NCBI GenBank assembly: GCA_014529385.2
Contig: CM043959.1
Location: 56,650,753-56,714,752, forward strand
Direction of reading: 5' to 3'
DNA length: 64,000 nt
Source of the DNA: Adiantum capillus-veneris
Lineage: Eukaryota > Streptophyta > Polypodiopsida > Polypodiales > Pteridaceae
How positions within the stretch are numbered: the first letter of the stretch is position 1; each line of letters begins with the position of its first letter. Both the position numbers and the translations under genes were made by a program. A model generated the notes under the pieces. The model saw only the letters and a program-made list of their open reading frames with translations. It searched no databases and was not told the DNA's origin. This document shows, in pieces, positions 21,660 to 34,987 of the stretch.

Positions 21660-21873
21660 TGTAGAGTGCGCAGGTGATGGAGAAGGTAGGAAAGAAGACT
21701 ACACACACACACCAACACACATCGAGACACACACACACAATCGTTACCCTGCAGCAGCCATTCAACGAGCTGCTCTTCTCTTCTTCTCTTTTGAACTATT
21801 ATCCAAAATATATTTACAACATAGTATAGTCAGTGTCCAGCCGCCCATAGCACAATGGACATATTCTTTAACA
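21660..21873 (-). repeat. Copia E 3' LTR
   Basis: 214 bp, TGTAGAGTGCG...TTCTTTAACA on the + strand. It is followed by an extra 14-bp copy of the end (tcatattctttaac, 21874-21887) before the PPT, a small duplication absent from the other LTR. Confidence 0.92.
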
Positions 21874-21882
21874 TCATATTCT

Positions 21883-24279
21883 TTAACACTCCCCCTCAAG
21901 CTCAGAGTGAGCTTGCATATGATGGATTCCCAATGCTTCACGAAAGTAGGAAAACTTCTCCTTTCCAAGAGCTTTTGTGAATATATCCGCAACTTGATCA
22001 TTTGTCTTCACATACACAAAATCAATCTCATTTGCCAAAAAAATTTCTCTAATGAAGTGATAATGTACCTCAATGTGTTTAGTGCGAGCATGGTAGACTG
22101 GATTCTTTGCCAACATGATGCTGCTAATATTGTCACAATATATAATGGCACTGTCAAGATAGTCAAAACCAAAGTCTACCATAAGTACTCTCAACCATGA
22201 CTCTTCACATGCTGCCAAAGCTGCTCCACGATATTCACCTTCTGTACTTGATAATGCTACAGTTGATTGCTTCTTGCTACTCCAACTTATCATACCATTG
22301 CCAATGGAAAATGCATAACCACTTGTAGATCTTCTATCCATAAAATCTCCTGCCCAATCTACATCTGTGTAACCATAAAGACAAAGCTTCCCATTCTTTT
22401 CATAAAACATTCCATAACTGACAGTGGCTTTCACATATCTCATAATCCGTCTCACTGCATCAAGATGACTTTTACATGGATTTTGCATAAATATACTCAC
22501 AACACCCACTGCATAACTCAAATCTGGCCTTGTTATTGTCAAGTAAATAAGGCTTCCAACCATCTTGCGATATATAGTGACATCCTCAATGTAATGTCCA
22601 TCATCAAACAACTTCACATTTTGATCAAGAGGTGTATCAACCGGTTTTCACACTGTCATTCCATACTTCTCAAGCATATCCAACGTGTATTGTCTTTGTA
22701 TCATCCAAATTCCTGATAAAGTATTGACAATTTCAATTCCCAAGAAATATCTCAACTCACCAAGGTCCTTCATGTTGAATTCTCTCAACAAACTCTTCTT
22801 GACATGCAAAATTTTCTCAGCATGACTTCCAGTGAGAATCAAGTCATCAACATAGATAACAATAACGACGATCTCTCTATCAACATGCTTCAAAAATAAT
22901 GAGTGATCAGCAGTAGATTGTTTAAATCCAATCTTCTTCAAGAATCTGGTTATCTTTTCACACCAAGCTCTAGATGCTTGCTTCAAACCATACAATGCTT
23001 TCTTCAACTTACACACATAATATGGAAACTTTGGATGTTGATAACCCTCTGGCTGTATCATATAAACTTCTTCTTCCAAGTCACCATTCAAGAATGCATT
23101 ATCCACATCCATTTGCCATAACTTCCAACCGAACATACTTGCCATTGCTATCACCAATCTGACTGTTGTCATCTTTGCAACTGGACTAAATATCTCATCA
23201 TAATCAAGACCTTTTGTTTGTGCATAACCTTTAGCAACAAGCCTCGCTTTGTATCTTTCCACACTACCATCTGACTTGCACTTGACTTTGTATACCCATT
23301 TTGAACCAATTGCTTTCTTTCCACTTGGCAAGCGAACCAAATCCCAAGTGTCATTCTTCACAAGGGCATCCATCTCATCATCCATAGCTGACTCCCATTC
23401 TGATTTTCCAATTGACTCTTGAAAACATGTAGGCTCTTTATGTTGCACACGTGAAACCATGTATGCATAATGTGTACGCATGTAACCGTTGTATGTCAAT
23501 CTATCAACTGGATAATGCACCCTCTCTGATCTTCTCAACTGTGATGCACTCTTCTCTTCAACTCTTGCATATGGGGGTACATATTTCTCAATATGCTTAT
23601 TTCCAGGTGTCCTCAAATGTGGTAAACCATGCTCTTCATCGAGGATTTCATCTCCAGAACTCTCTTCAACCACTTTCTTCTTGCCTTTCTCGTCTTGCTT
23701 CTTATCTCGCAAACGACCGCTCCATGGGTTGACACTTCCTGTACTCTCCTCTGCCATATGTGGTCCTGAAATAGTTCTTGTTGATGGTCCTGGCTTATCA
23801 ACAACATGACGCACATTCTCTTGCTCTTCATACTCATCTTCTATCATCACTGGCTTTGGTTTATACCATGGTTCATGCTCACAAAATCTGACATCTCTAC
23901 TGACATAAACTTGTCTTGTCGTAGGATCATAGCACTTGTAACCTTTCTTTTCAACTAGATAGCCCAAGAATATACACTTCACTGCCTTTGGCTCCATCTT
24001 CTTTCTTGCTTCATTTGGCACATGAACATAGCAAACACATCCAAAAACTTTCATGTAGGAAACTGTTGGCTTGATCCCATAAAGTCTCTCATAAGGTGAA
24101 ATTTCATGAATGGCAGATGTTGGTGTTCGATTCATAATGTGTACTGCTGTATGAACTACTTCAGCCCAATATGTTAATGGCATATTCATCTCATTCATCA
24201 TGGCTATTGCAATCTCTGCTATGACTCTATTCTTTCTCTCAGCAACTCCATTTTGTTGTGGTGTGTATCTGCAAGTAAT
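21883..24279 (-). pseudogene. Copia E integrase C-terminus, reverse transcriptase and RNase H
   Basis: Second half of the Copia E polyprotein. It reads in one frame from 24279 to the TAA at 21883, broken only by a TGA near 22650 just after EKYGMTV. Visible in order: integrase TPQQNGVAE region (24230-24260), VFGCVCYVHVP zinc-loop region, then RT with KWVYKVK, QMDVDNAFLNGDL and YGLKQAS. The catalytic YVDD lies in VIVIYVDDLILTGS (about 22850). RNase H shows YTDVDWAGD, SSTEGEYRGAALA and ARTKHIEVHYHFIRE. Length and order are normal for Copia. The C-terminal residues overlap the 3' LTR boundary, as often seen in these elements. Expression would need readthrough or repair of the stops, so it is scored as a pseudogene. 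Confidence 0.93.
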
Positions 24280-26250
24280 CTATCTTCTTATGCCTTGTTC
24301 ACGTAAGTAATCATCAAAACTGTGTGACATGTACTCTCCCCCTCCATCTGTACGTAGGCATTTAATTTGACAACCGTTCTCTTTTTCAACCATAACTTTG
24401 AACTCCAAGAATACCTCAAATGCCTCTGACTTTGCCTTTAGAAAGTAAACCCATGTCATTCTGCTGTAATCATCTGTGAATGTGATAAAATATCCAAAAC
24501 CATTTGGTGTAGCATGATCACAAGGTCCCCAAATATCTGAATGAACAATTTCCAAAGGACTTTGGCTAATTCTCCCCCTCTTTGGAAATGGTAAACGAGA
24601 TTGCTTTCCAAATTGACAAGCTTCACAAACATGATCAAAATTCAATCTGCCAAACTTTGGTAATCCACGTACAATTTGATTTGATTGCATATGCTTTAAT
24701 CTTCTAAAATTGACATGACCAATCCTCTTATGCCATAACTCTGCCCAATCATCTTGAGTGGCTGATTTGTTTGCATACATACCACTGTGTAAACATGGAT
24801 CCCCAGCTTCCAATGAGAACAAGCGACCTTTCTTTCTTCCACGTGCCAATATCTTGCCTGGTCTACCGTTGTGAAACTCCTCTATGAAGCAGCCATAACG
24901 ATTAAAACGGACTTGCAACCCTTGATCTGTCATATGTCCAACTGATGCTAAATTCTTTGTGATTGAAGGCACATATAGAACATCTCCCAATGTGTTGTAT
25001 GTCCCGTCTTTTTCTAGCAATGGAACTGAACCAACATGTGTAATCCGATGCATAGTATCATCACCTGTAGCAACAAACTCATCCTCTTCTAGCTTCTCTT
25101 TTATGTCAAACCATTCACCATGATATGTCATATGATTTGTGGCACCACTATCTAAATACCAATCATCTGTATGATGTGGCTCAACCATGCTTCCAACAAC
25201 ATGCTCCACAGGAAATAAATGTCCACTCGACCTATTGTCATATATATTTTGATCATGAGGATTGTATCCAACAAAGTTTTCTCCATGTCTGCCATAACCT
25301 CGGCCTCTTCCACCACGATCACGATTTTGATTTAGCCTTGTGTAACATTCTCTTTCAAAGTGACCATAAATGCCAGATTTGTTACAATATCCATCTCTTT
25401 GAGGATGTACAAATCGTCCACCTCCACGTCCATGAGTTCGGGCTCTCCCCCTGCCTCTTTGGCTATAATCGTTGTAACTTTGACTTTGTTGGTTTTGCCA
25501 TTGATCTCTTCCAACATTGTTTCCACGACCATAGTTTCCTCTTCCACCTCTATTGTTTCCACGACCTCTAGAGTAAAAAACCTGATCTTTGGAATTGTTA
25601 TTTGATGTAGAAGGACCTGACTTGCCTAACTTCACCTCTTCTTGCAAACAAAGGTTTACTAACTCTTCAAAATCAGGCATGTGTCCTCGAACAGATATAG
25701 ATGTATCCAATGACTTGTATTCCGGTTCCAAACCATTCAATGTCACTGAAACTAAGTCATCATCTGGAACTTCAACATTAATGCTCGCAAGATCTTCCTG
25801 TAATTGCTTTATCTCTGTCACATAATCTGATATGGATCTATTTCCTTGCCATACACAATGTAACCTTTGCTTCAAGTGAACTTTTCGTGGTTCTGTATTG
25901 GAGCTGTTCATTCTTGCTAGTATCTCCCATGCTTCCTTTGGAGATTGAGCCTTCTTCACATGTGGTATAAAGAAGTCACTAATGCATAGTTAAATCCAAT
26001 GCATCACTTTCCTTGAATTCTCGATCCACTTCTTGTAAGCTTCTACTCCTGCTTGCCATGTTTTATGTGCTTCAACATTCTCTCTATTTGGTTCCAAACC
26101 AACCTCGGGACACTCTTTTTCACCTGTAATATAATCCCGTAAACCTTTGCCCATGATAAAGTTCTCCATCCTGTAAGACCATATGTTGTAGTTCTCTCTG
26201 GTCAGCTTCTCTCCAACAATCTGTGTGACTTGAGTTGAACTTTCTTCCAT
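24280..26250 (-). pseudogene. Copia E gag, protease and integrase core
   Basis: The start is set at the Met of MEESSTQVTQIVGEKL (26250), since Copia Gag normally opens like this; an upstream in-frame Met at 26328 lies in the leader. A TAA at 25990-25992 interrupts gag after KVMHWI, and a TAG at 24280-24282 ends the block. Gag UBN2-like helices run to about 25600, followed by a Gly/Arg-rich stretch (RGRGNNRGGRG). The knuckle reads C-x2-S-x4-H-x4-C because the second Cys codon is TCT (complement of 25375-25377). The protease motif is YLDSGATNHMT (about 25160), the preintegrase motif is WHKRIGHVNFRRL, and the integrase core carries HSDIWGPC and RTDGGGEY. It is in frame with the RT half at 21883-24279. 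Confidence 0.92.
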
Positions 26251-27139
26251 CTTCACTCTCTCAATTTCTTTCAAAGGATTTTGATAAAATTTCAGTAGAG
26301 TTTCGTTTGTATTTGGACAATATCTCAAGTGACAATCTCAACCAAAGTGCTCATAAACACTGACAGAAAATCTCTCACTGCCAAGGGAAAATCCACTGAC
26401 TCACTTTGCCACAGACTGACTCAGTACTATGCATAAATACTCTAAAACAATGTCCACATGGACCTGTATGCAAATGCAATCCATACGCTATCCTGTACCA
26501 CATATCCATACATCCACCTTCTTCCCATAGTCGTAAACGACATATGAGGTCTTTCGCGGGGCTAGTCGGGGGTTCGCTCCAGTACCTAATCCACCTTGCC
26601 AAGGTACCAAAGCTCCCAAGGCAAGGCTTCAAAAAACCTCACTCGACCCTCACAAAGGCTGCAGTTTTCCAAAATACATTGACCGCATATCCATACATAA
26701 CCACAAAGTACTCAATCTGACAATATAACCGCCTCAACTTCTTCCCACAACCTTTCTTACATAGGCGGCTGTCCATAACGGACCCACAACAACCAAACAT
26801 AATCTTCGATAACACAATATCATGATGCAAAAGCTCTATGTCACTCTCCAAAACCTGTGTAAATGCTGAATTCTTCACCTGTAACCTGTAAATCTACTAC
26901 CGAGTGTAAAACTGGACATCTTCTATGCTTGTGTGAGCTGGCTGTTTGCTGCAGAAAATTGCAGATTTTGGTAAATCTGAGTATGCCAATGCGTCCAGAA
27001 CGCCCAAAAACATAAAGATAGACTCCTGGATCACTGTATTCCGAGTTCGGGTGAGGGAGTTATGACCGAAAAACCTCTCTTTTTTGCTGTTTTCCAGAGC
27101 TGCGGAAACCTGTGTATTGACTGTAGCACCTCAAACTGA
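26251..27139 (-). other. Copia E leader
   Basis: Untranslated region between PBS and gag; no gene is seen. It has short open frames only. At about 890 bp it is long for a Copia leader. Confidence 0.6.
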
Positions 27140-27151
27140 GCTCTGATACCA
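27140..27151 (-). other. Copia E primer binding site
   Basis: TGGTATCAGAGC on the minus strand, 3 bp inside the 5' LTR. Confidence 0.92.
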
Positions 27152-27154
27152 CTT

Positions 27155-27370
27155 TGTAGAGTGCGCAGGTGATGGAGAAGGTAGGAAAGAAGACTACACA
27201 CACACACACCAACACACATCGAGACACACACACACAATCGTTACCCTGCAGCAGCCATTCAACGAGCTGCTCTTCTCTTCTTCTCTTTTGAACTATTATC
27301 CAAAATATACTTACAACATAGTATAGTCAGTGTCCAACCGCCCATAGCACAATGGACATATTCTTTAACA
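27155..27370 (-). repeat. Copia E 5' LTR
   Basis: 216 bp. It differs from the 3' LTR by one extra CA unit and two substitutions (near positions corresponding to 21810 and 21840 of the left copy). Confidence 0.93.
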
Positions 27371-27746
27371 TTATCTACACAAGGGCGGCTACACATGGCT
27401 GCCTCTCATGAGAGAGGGCAGTCATGTTGGCCTATAAAAGGAGTCCATTTCTACACACATTCATAGTGTGAGGTTGATGCAACAAGCTGGGTGTGAGGTG
27501 GTGAGAGTGAAGCAAGGTGGGAGCTCTATTAAGGGTATAATCCCTTTGTAAACTACTTCTTGTTTTGAAGTACTAAAGCCATTAAGTGGGTGCTTTCCGG
27601 TGGATATAGCCCACATTGGGTGAACCACGTATATCGTGTGTACTCTCTCTCTCTCTCTCTACTCTATAATCTCTAGTGTATGAAATCTATCTCTCTATTA
27701 AGTAATCTACTCAAATATCTATTTAGCTACGTCATATTTCCTAACA
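27371..27746 (+). repeat. Copia-1 3' LTR, right part
   Basis: Resumes after Copia E and matches 5990-6388, ending CCTAACA, followed by the CACAC duplication. It includes a TATA-like cctataaaag at 27431-27440. Confidence 0.92.
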
Positions 27747-27751
27747 CACAC

Positions 27752-30839
<3,088 letters not shown>

Positions 30840-32095
30840 ATATACATAAAAATACTAAAGTTAAAAGACAGGATGTGGAGTAAAAAGTGCCATGTTTCTG
30901 ACCTTGTAGAACTATAATATTTCACTTCTTGACAATCCATGAATTGTTCCTAAACATAGTTGTGTATCCCAAGTCATCTAGCTATCCAACAAAGATTAAA
31001 GTCTTCGCTAACTTAGGAGCATGTCTGACATTCTTTAGCATAAACTCCATGCCACTTGGAAGTACCAGCAGCTTTATGTCTCAAATGCCAACAATTTCAA
31101 GCACATGAGAATCACCCAATTTGACTATACCTTAAGAAAACCACTCTTTATGCAATGTAACATGGAAATTTGCACCAAAATCTAGCATCCAATCCTATGC
31201 ATAACTGGAATTTTGTGTGACAAGGGCATCCGTAGTGAAATCTGAGGTAAAAACCAGGATGTCTGAGGTATGAGTCAACTCAAAAACACCATGGGTCTTA
31301 GGAGACTCTACAATGATAATTTCCTTAAGCTTAGCCTTGTCATTTCTATGTGTAGCATGACAATCCTTTTTCACGTGTCCTTTCTTATGACAATAGTAGC
31401 ACTCAACATTGTGCATGGTACCACAAGACTTACTATATGAGAGTTCTTGTGATCCTTAGAATTTTCACGATCATATGTGCGACCTCTCTCTTTGAGAGAG
31501 TGTGAAACATAAACACCACCACTATTGGTAGGCTCAAGAGATTTTCTATGAATCTCCTCGGTGAGAAAACTAATGGCTACATCATTGTAGATCAGCTCGC
31601 CTTTAAGCGCAGAGTTAAGTAAGCGATGAGGAACGTAGAGATGATAACAAGAAGATAGACTGAATCGCTTCATCAAAATTGAGTCCTTGTGACATCAACT
31701 TTCTGAAGATAACATTGAACTCATTCATGTGTCCAAAGACTGTGCTACCTACTCTCACTGACAAGGCTCAAATAGCTTCTTCATCAAGTAAACTCTATTA
31801 CTTGCTCTCTTGCTCTCATATGTACACTACACAACTTCTCCCATAATGCATGAGAAGCAGCTTCACCAACAATAGTGAAATACACCCACTGCAAGATGTA
31901 AACAAATAGTGGATCACCGTTAGCATCAAGTGATTTCCATTGGACATCCATGTAACGACCACTCTCTTGGCATTCAAACAATGTCTTCAATTGGCCTTTC
32001 TAGATCAAAACATCTTGAATATGCTCCTTCGAGATACTAAAGTTTGTGCCATTGAACTTTTGGATGTTATAAATGTCCTTAGAACTAGAAGCCAT
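30840..32095 (-). pseudogene. Copia gag-protease fragment
   Basis: Reading on the minus strand from ATG 32095 (MASSSKDIYNIQKFNGTNF, a Copia gag opening), with a stop after about 31 codons. Then follow LKTLFECQESGRYMDVQWKSLD, a capsid-like stretch, and a CX2CX4HX4C knuckle (CYYCHKKGHVKKDC, about 31390-31350). The protease region has WMLDFGANFHVT where the family has D-S/T-G-A, so the active-site Ser/Thr is Phe. Homology fades near 30840 in the preintegrase region (KNVRHAPKLAKTL). There are multiple stops and frameshifts. No LTR, PBS or RT is found nearby, so it is a truncated, old remnant. Confidence 0.8.
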
Positions 32096-32499
32096 ATTTG
32101 TCAAATGTCAATTTTATGGCGACATGGGAGCGTAACAATCTATACAAGTCATTGATGTGTATGAATACATGTATTAACATGTTCAAGATGCAATTGATGC
32201 ATTGTATGCCACTTGGGCAAGCACTTCGCATCACCATAACTACACTAAAGTCAATTTCAAAATATCCTAGCCACAATTTTTATCAACTAGGAACTTCAAC
32301 ATTGAAAATCAATGACAAAAACAGGTAATTCAATGAAAATTTAATAGGATACAAAGCACATGAAAATATAGGCTTTTCTTTTAACACATATTGATCAAAA
32401 CTCAAGCCCTTCCATTGCCATGTAATTAAAAAACACTTGTTAAAAATAACATTGGTGCAAATGACATGCCTGATTAAGCAAGCAAGCACTGATTGTCCA

Positions 32500-32593
32500 C
32501 ATGCATAGCAAGGAATTGTAATCTGTGAAAATAACACAGTAAATAGACGCAATTGTAATCCTCATGCATAGCAAGGAATTAATCTGTGAAAAT
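32500..32593. repeat. 63-bp-period duplication
   Basis: CATGCATAGCAAGGAATT...AATCTGTGAAAATA occurs at 32500-32532 and again at 32563-32593 (2 bp shorter). Confidence 0.75.
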
Positions 32594-32760
32594 AAAAGCT
32601 TGAAAGAACTTGAGAATATCAACTTACCTATTGCACACTAAGGAAAAAAGATTGATGCTTGTGTAAATCGCTAGTAGCTGCAGGTACAAGGAATCTCGTA
32701 GACAGTTGATGAGTGTGGCTTGAAATAGGTAGAGTGCGAAAGATAGAGCGAGAAAGCAAG

Positions 32761-32998
32761 AGCGCTCAGGTAACCAATGATTGGTGGAAAAGAGCTTTGC
32801 CCATCTTTGGGTGGTGCACCCAGTCGACGTACAAAATCTAAGAGGATTGGGCATGAGCTGGCTTCCAACTTAGATATGGAGCAGGATCGCATAAGAGCGC
32901 TCAGCTAACCAATGATTGGTGGAAAAGAGCTTCGCCCATCTTTGGGTGGTGCACCCAGTCGACGTACAAATCCTAAGAGGATTGGGCAATGAGCCAGC
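32761..32998. repeat. Tandem duplication upstream of the dehydrin-like gene
   Basis: About 100 bp starting AGCGCTCAG(G/C)TAACC occurs at 32761-32862 and again at 32896-32998, period 135 bp. Each copy carries a CCAAT/ATTGG pair (ccaatgattgg) and a gtcgacgtac block. It lies 400-650 bp upstream of the start codon. Confidence 0.88.
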
Positions 32999-33001
32999 CA
33001 C

Positions 33002-33100
33002 GTCCAATTTGACTTGGCGTTATATTGTTTGCGTTGGAATTTAGAAGCATATTGCGGTGTGTAATTAGAGACCATGTCCAATTTAACTTGGCGTTATATT
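33002..33100 (+). promoter_or_regulatory. Duplicated CCAAT-containing promoter block
   Basis: GTCCAATTTGACTTGGCG (33002) and GTCCAATTTAACTTGGCG (33076) are copies 74 bp apart, each running on through TTATATT. They stand just before the TATA-like sequence at 33116 and may be promoter elements of the downstream gene (inference). Confidence 0.5.
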
Positions 33101-33115
33101 ATTGGCGGTGGAGTT

Positions 33116-33123
33116 TATAAATA
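33116..33123 (+). promoter_or_regulatory. TATA-box candidate
   Basis: TATAAATA, about 290 bp before the dehydrin-like ATG. If used, the 5' UTR would be about 260 bp and would include both G-boxes and the CT tract. Confidence 0.5.
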
Positions 33124-33217
33124 GCGAGCACCGAACTAGTGTGTAATGGGCCTTAGTAGTGCGTGTGAAAACAATGCTCGTGGGATTCACTCAAATCTTG
33201 AAATGGCTTCTTTGAGG

Positions 33218-33242
33218 ACACGTGGTTGTGCTTGACACGTGC
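33218..33242 (+). promoter_or_regulatory. Two G-box / ABRE-like CACGTG motifs
   Basis: ACACGTGG (33218-33225) and ACACGTGC (33235-33242), 17 bp apart. Paired ACGTG-core elements are typical of ABA- and drought-responsive LEA/dehydrin promoters (established knowledge). Here they lie between the TATA candidate and the ATG, so the true transcription start may be downstream of 33242. Confidence 0.65.
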
Positions 33243-33351
33243 TGCTCTCTAGTGCGCTTACAAAATGACTAAATGAGCCTATGCTGATCCATCTGCAACA
33301 GACGAAGGAAACCAGCTCTCCTCCCACACCTCTCGCTCTCTGTCACACACA

Positions 33352-33353
<2 letters not shown>

Positions 33354-33404
<51 letters not shown>
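33354..33404. repeat. (CT)n tract in the 5' UTR of the dehydrin-like gene
   Basis: 51-bp CT run ending 4 bp before the ATG. Pyrimidine-rich tracts are common in plant 5' UTRs. Confidence 0.9.
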
Positions 33405-33405
<1 letters not shown>

Positions 33406-33408
33406 GCT

Positions 33409-34038
33409 ATGGCGCAATACAACGAGGAGCCCCTTCGCAGAACGGATGCTAACGAGACCCGCTTCCATGAGACGGTACCCGACGACAAGAAATACACATC
33501 AACAGAGGAAGGCATCAAATCTTTACCTAAAGGCGGCCAGGATGTCGGCATCCATGTCGATAAGCCCACCTCCGTCACAGAGGCCGGCTATGGTGGCATC
33601 TCTGGTAGAGGCAACGACGTAAGTGGAGCTGTGGAAAAGGCTCGCGGGCACAATCCAAGGCTTGACCACAAGGGTGGCGACAGCCTCACCGAGAAGGCTA
33701 AGGGTGTCAAGGATTTGGTAACTGGCAAGAAGCAAAAGGAGGCCTCTGTTCCCCTTGTGGATCAAGGCGATCGCCCACAACATGCAGAGAACCACAAAGA
33801 AGGCATGGGACACAAGTTGAAGGATTTTATGACCGGACAAAAGCCGGGACATGGGCCAGCTACAGTAGAGGGCTCGGAAGAATGGCCTACTCAGGCAGAG
33901 CCTCCGAGCTCGACTTATACAGACTCCCGCGGCTGCCCTATAGAGGGGCCTCGCGACGATGACACCAAAAAAGAGGGCGTCATGTCGAAGGTGATGGATA
34001 AGTTCAACCTTGGTACAGCAAACAAAGGAACAGAGTAG
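33409..34038 (+). CDS. Dehydrin-like (LEA group 2) protein
   Basis: 209 aa, very hydrophilic, Gly/Lys/Glu/Asp-rich, with a single Cys (176) and no membrane segment or signal peptide. The C-terminal KKEGVMSKVMDKFNLG (187-202) matches the dehydrin K-segment pattern EKKGIMDKIKEKLPG in its amphipathic spacing. Two weaker K-like copies precede it: EKAKGVKDLVTGKK (95-108) and KEGMGHKLKDFMTGQKPG (130-147). No Ser run (S-segment) and no Y-segment is seen. Dehydrins are disordered proteins that protect membranes and enzymes during drying, cold or salt stress, and K-segments form helices on lipid surfaces. The ATG follows a CT-rich leader and no intron is visible. This is the only intact host gene in the window. 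Upstream G-boxes fit stress or ABA control. The degenerate K-segments mean another LEA-type annotation is possible. Confidence 0.72.
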   Translation: MAQYNEEPLRRTDANETRFHETVPDDKKYTSTEEGIKSLPKGGQDVGIHVDKPTSVTEAGYGGISGRGNDVSGAVEKARGHNPRLDHKGGDSLTEKAKGVKDLVTGKKQKEASVPLVDQGDRPQHAENHKEGMGHKLKDFMTGQKPGHGPATVEGSEEWPTQAEPPSSTYTDSRGCPIEGPRDDDTKKEGVMSKVMDKFNLGTANKGTE

Positions 34039-34621
34039 TGGAGAAGAATGTGTGTGTTTGTTGGCTCACATCATCAGTACATATTGTTCCAAGTTTTCCA
34101 ATGTTGTTTTCTCTTGTGGTCTTGAAGGAAAATTTGTGAGTGCTCGTGTGCTTGCAATGACTATGAAGGGATTGAATTTACTCCTTATGGTGATTATATA
34201 CGTTGTAGGCTACTTCCTTTTGCAAGTAGTGTTTGAAGTGCCTTGACTCATGGTTTTTTTTATCACATGAGCGGTAATTATGTTGATTTGTGATGCAAAA
34301 TGTTGACAATATGAAGCATCACAACCAATTAATAGGTGATGGTTGCCTAAGGGAAGACGGATGGTTGCTATGGGAAATTGTTTGAAGGGCAAAGGATGGG
34401 CAACTTGGGAGACTTGCACATTGGACAAGGCAAGGAGTCCATGACATACTTTCCACATCATGTCTTTCGCCTCTGTAATAAGTTTGTATTTTAGCACTAT
34501 TATTGATTGGCCTACATCGTGTGCTAAAATATTGATTGGCCTACATCGTTGAACATTGTGTCCCATCTGCTCGCATGTGACACGGATCTGCGTTGCTAGT
34601 ATAAGGAGATGGAAAGCAAGG

Positions 34622-34622
34622 T

Positions 34623-34649
<27 letters not shown>
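34622..34649. repeat. (GA)n microsatellite
   Basis: 28 bp, followed by a short GGGA run. Confidence 0.9.
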
Positions 34650-34655
<6 letters not shown>

Positions 34656-34922
34656 AGGGAGTTTATGGGATGAAGGATAAATTATATTTTTCATTTGAAA
34701 GAGTTTTAATTGTTAAAAGGTTGTAATCACATATATTTGTACTTGATTTTGAGTTGTAATCAAGGTATTGTCAAAAAAAATTGAATTTTATTGGAAAGTG
34801 TAACAAAATTTGAAAAATTGTATGCTACCATCACATGTAAAATAGTCAACACAAGATATTCATATTACATGGTTAAAACATAATAAAATTGATAGAAGGA
34901 GACTAAGTATTTAAAAGAGTGA

Positions 34923-34923
<1 letters not shown>

Positions 34924-34987
<64 letters not shown>
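34924..34987. repeat. Compound (GT)n(GA)n microsatellite
   Basis: GT units to 34967, then GA units. Confidence 0.92.

Larger units (their letters stand above)
21660..27370 (-). mobile_element. Copia E, young Ty1/Copia retrotransposon
   Basis: 5711 bp with a perfect TTATC target duplication (21655-21659 and 27371-27375). LTRs of about 215 bp differ by two substitutions and one CA unit. An iMet-type PBS lies at 27140-27151 (minus strand) and a PPT (gagcttgagggggag on the minus strand) at 21888-21902. The gag-pol frame spans 26250-21883 with only three in-frame stops. The near-identical LTRs point to a recent insertion. Confidence 0.95.
5624..27746 (+). mobile_element. Copia-1, Ty1/Copia LTR retrotransposon with nested insertions
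   Basis: Both LTRs start TGTTAAGTATGGAGCC and end CCTAACA. The target duplication is a perfect CACAC (5619-5623 and 27747-27751). Order on the + strand is 5' LTR, iMet-type PBS, gag, protease, integrase, RT, RNase H, PPT (aagtgggaga), 3' LTR, which is the Copia order. Element C (10009-20892) interrupts the RNase H region and element E (21660-27370) interrupts the 3' LTR, each with its own target duplication. The coding region has many stops and frameshifts, so this is an old, dead copy. Confidence 0.93.

Noticed and set aside
21538-22200. 220-aa + strand frame
   Set aside because: It is antisense to the RNase H end of Copia E and crosses its LTR border.
25125-25571. His/Cys-rich + strand frame
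   Set aside because: It is the antisense shadow of the Gly/Arg-rich linker and knuckle of Copia E gag.
33279-33578. Antisense frame over the dehydrin-like gene with an Arg-Glu run
   Set aside because: The run is the CT tract on the other strand, and the real gene with K-segments lies on the + strand.
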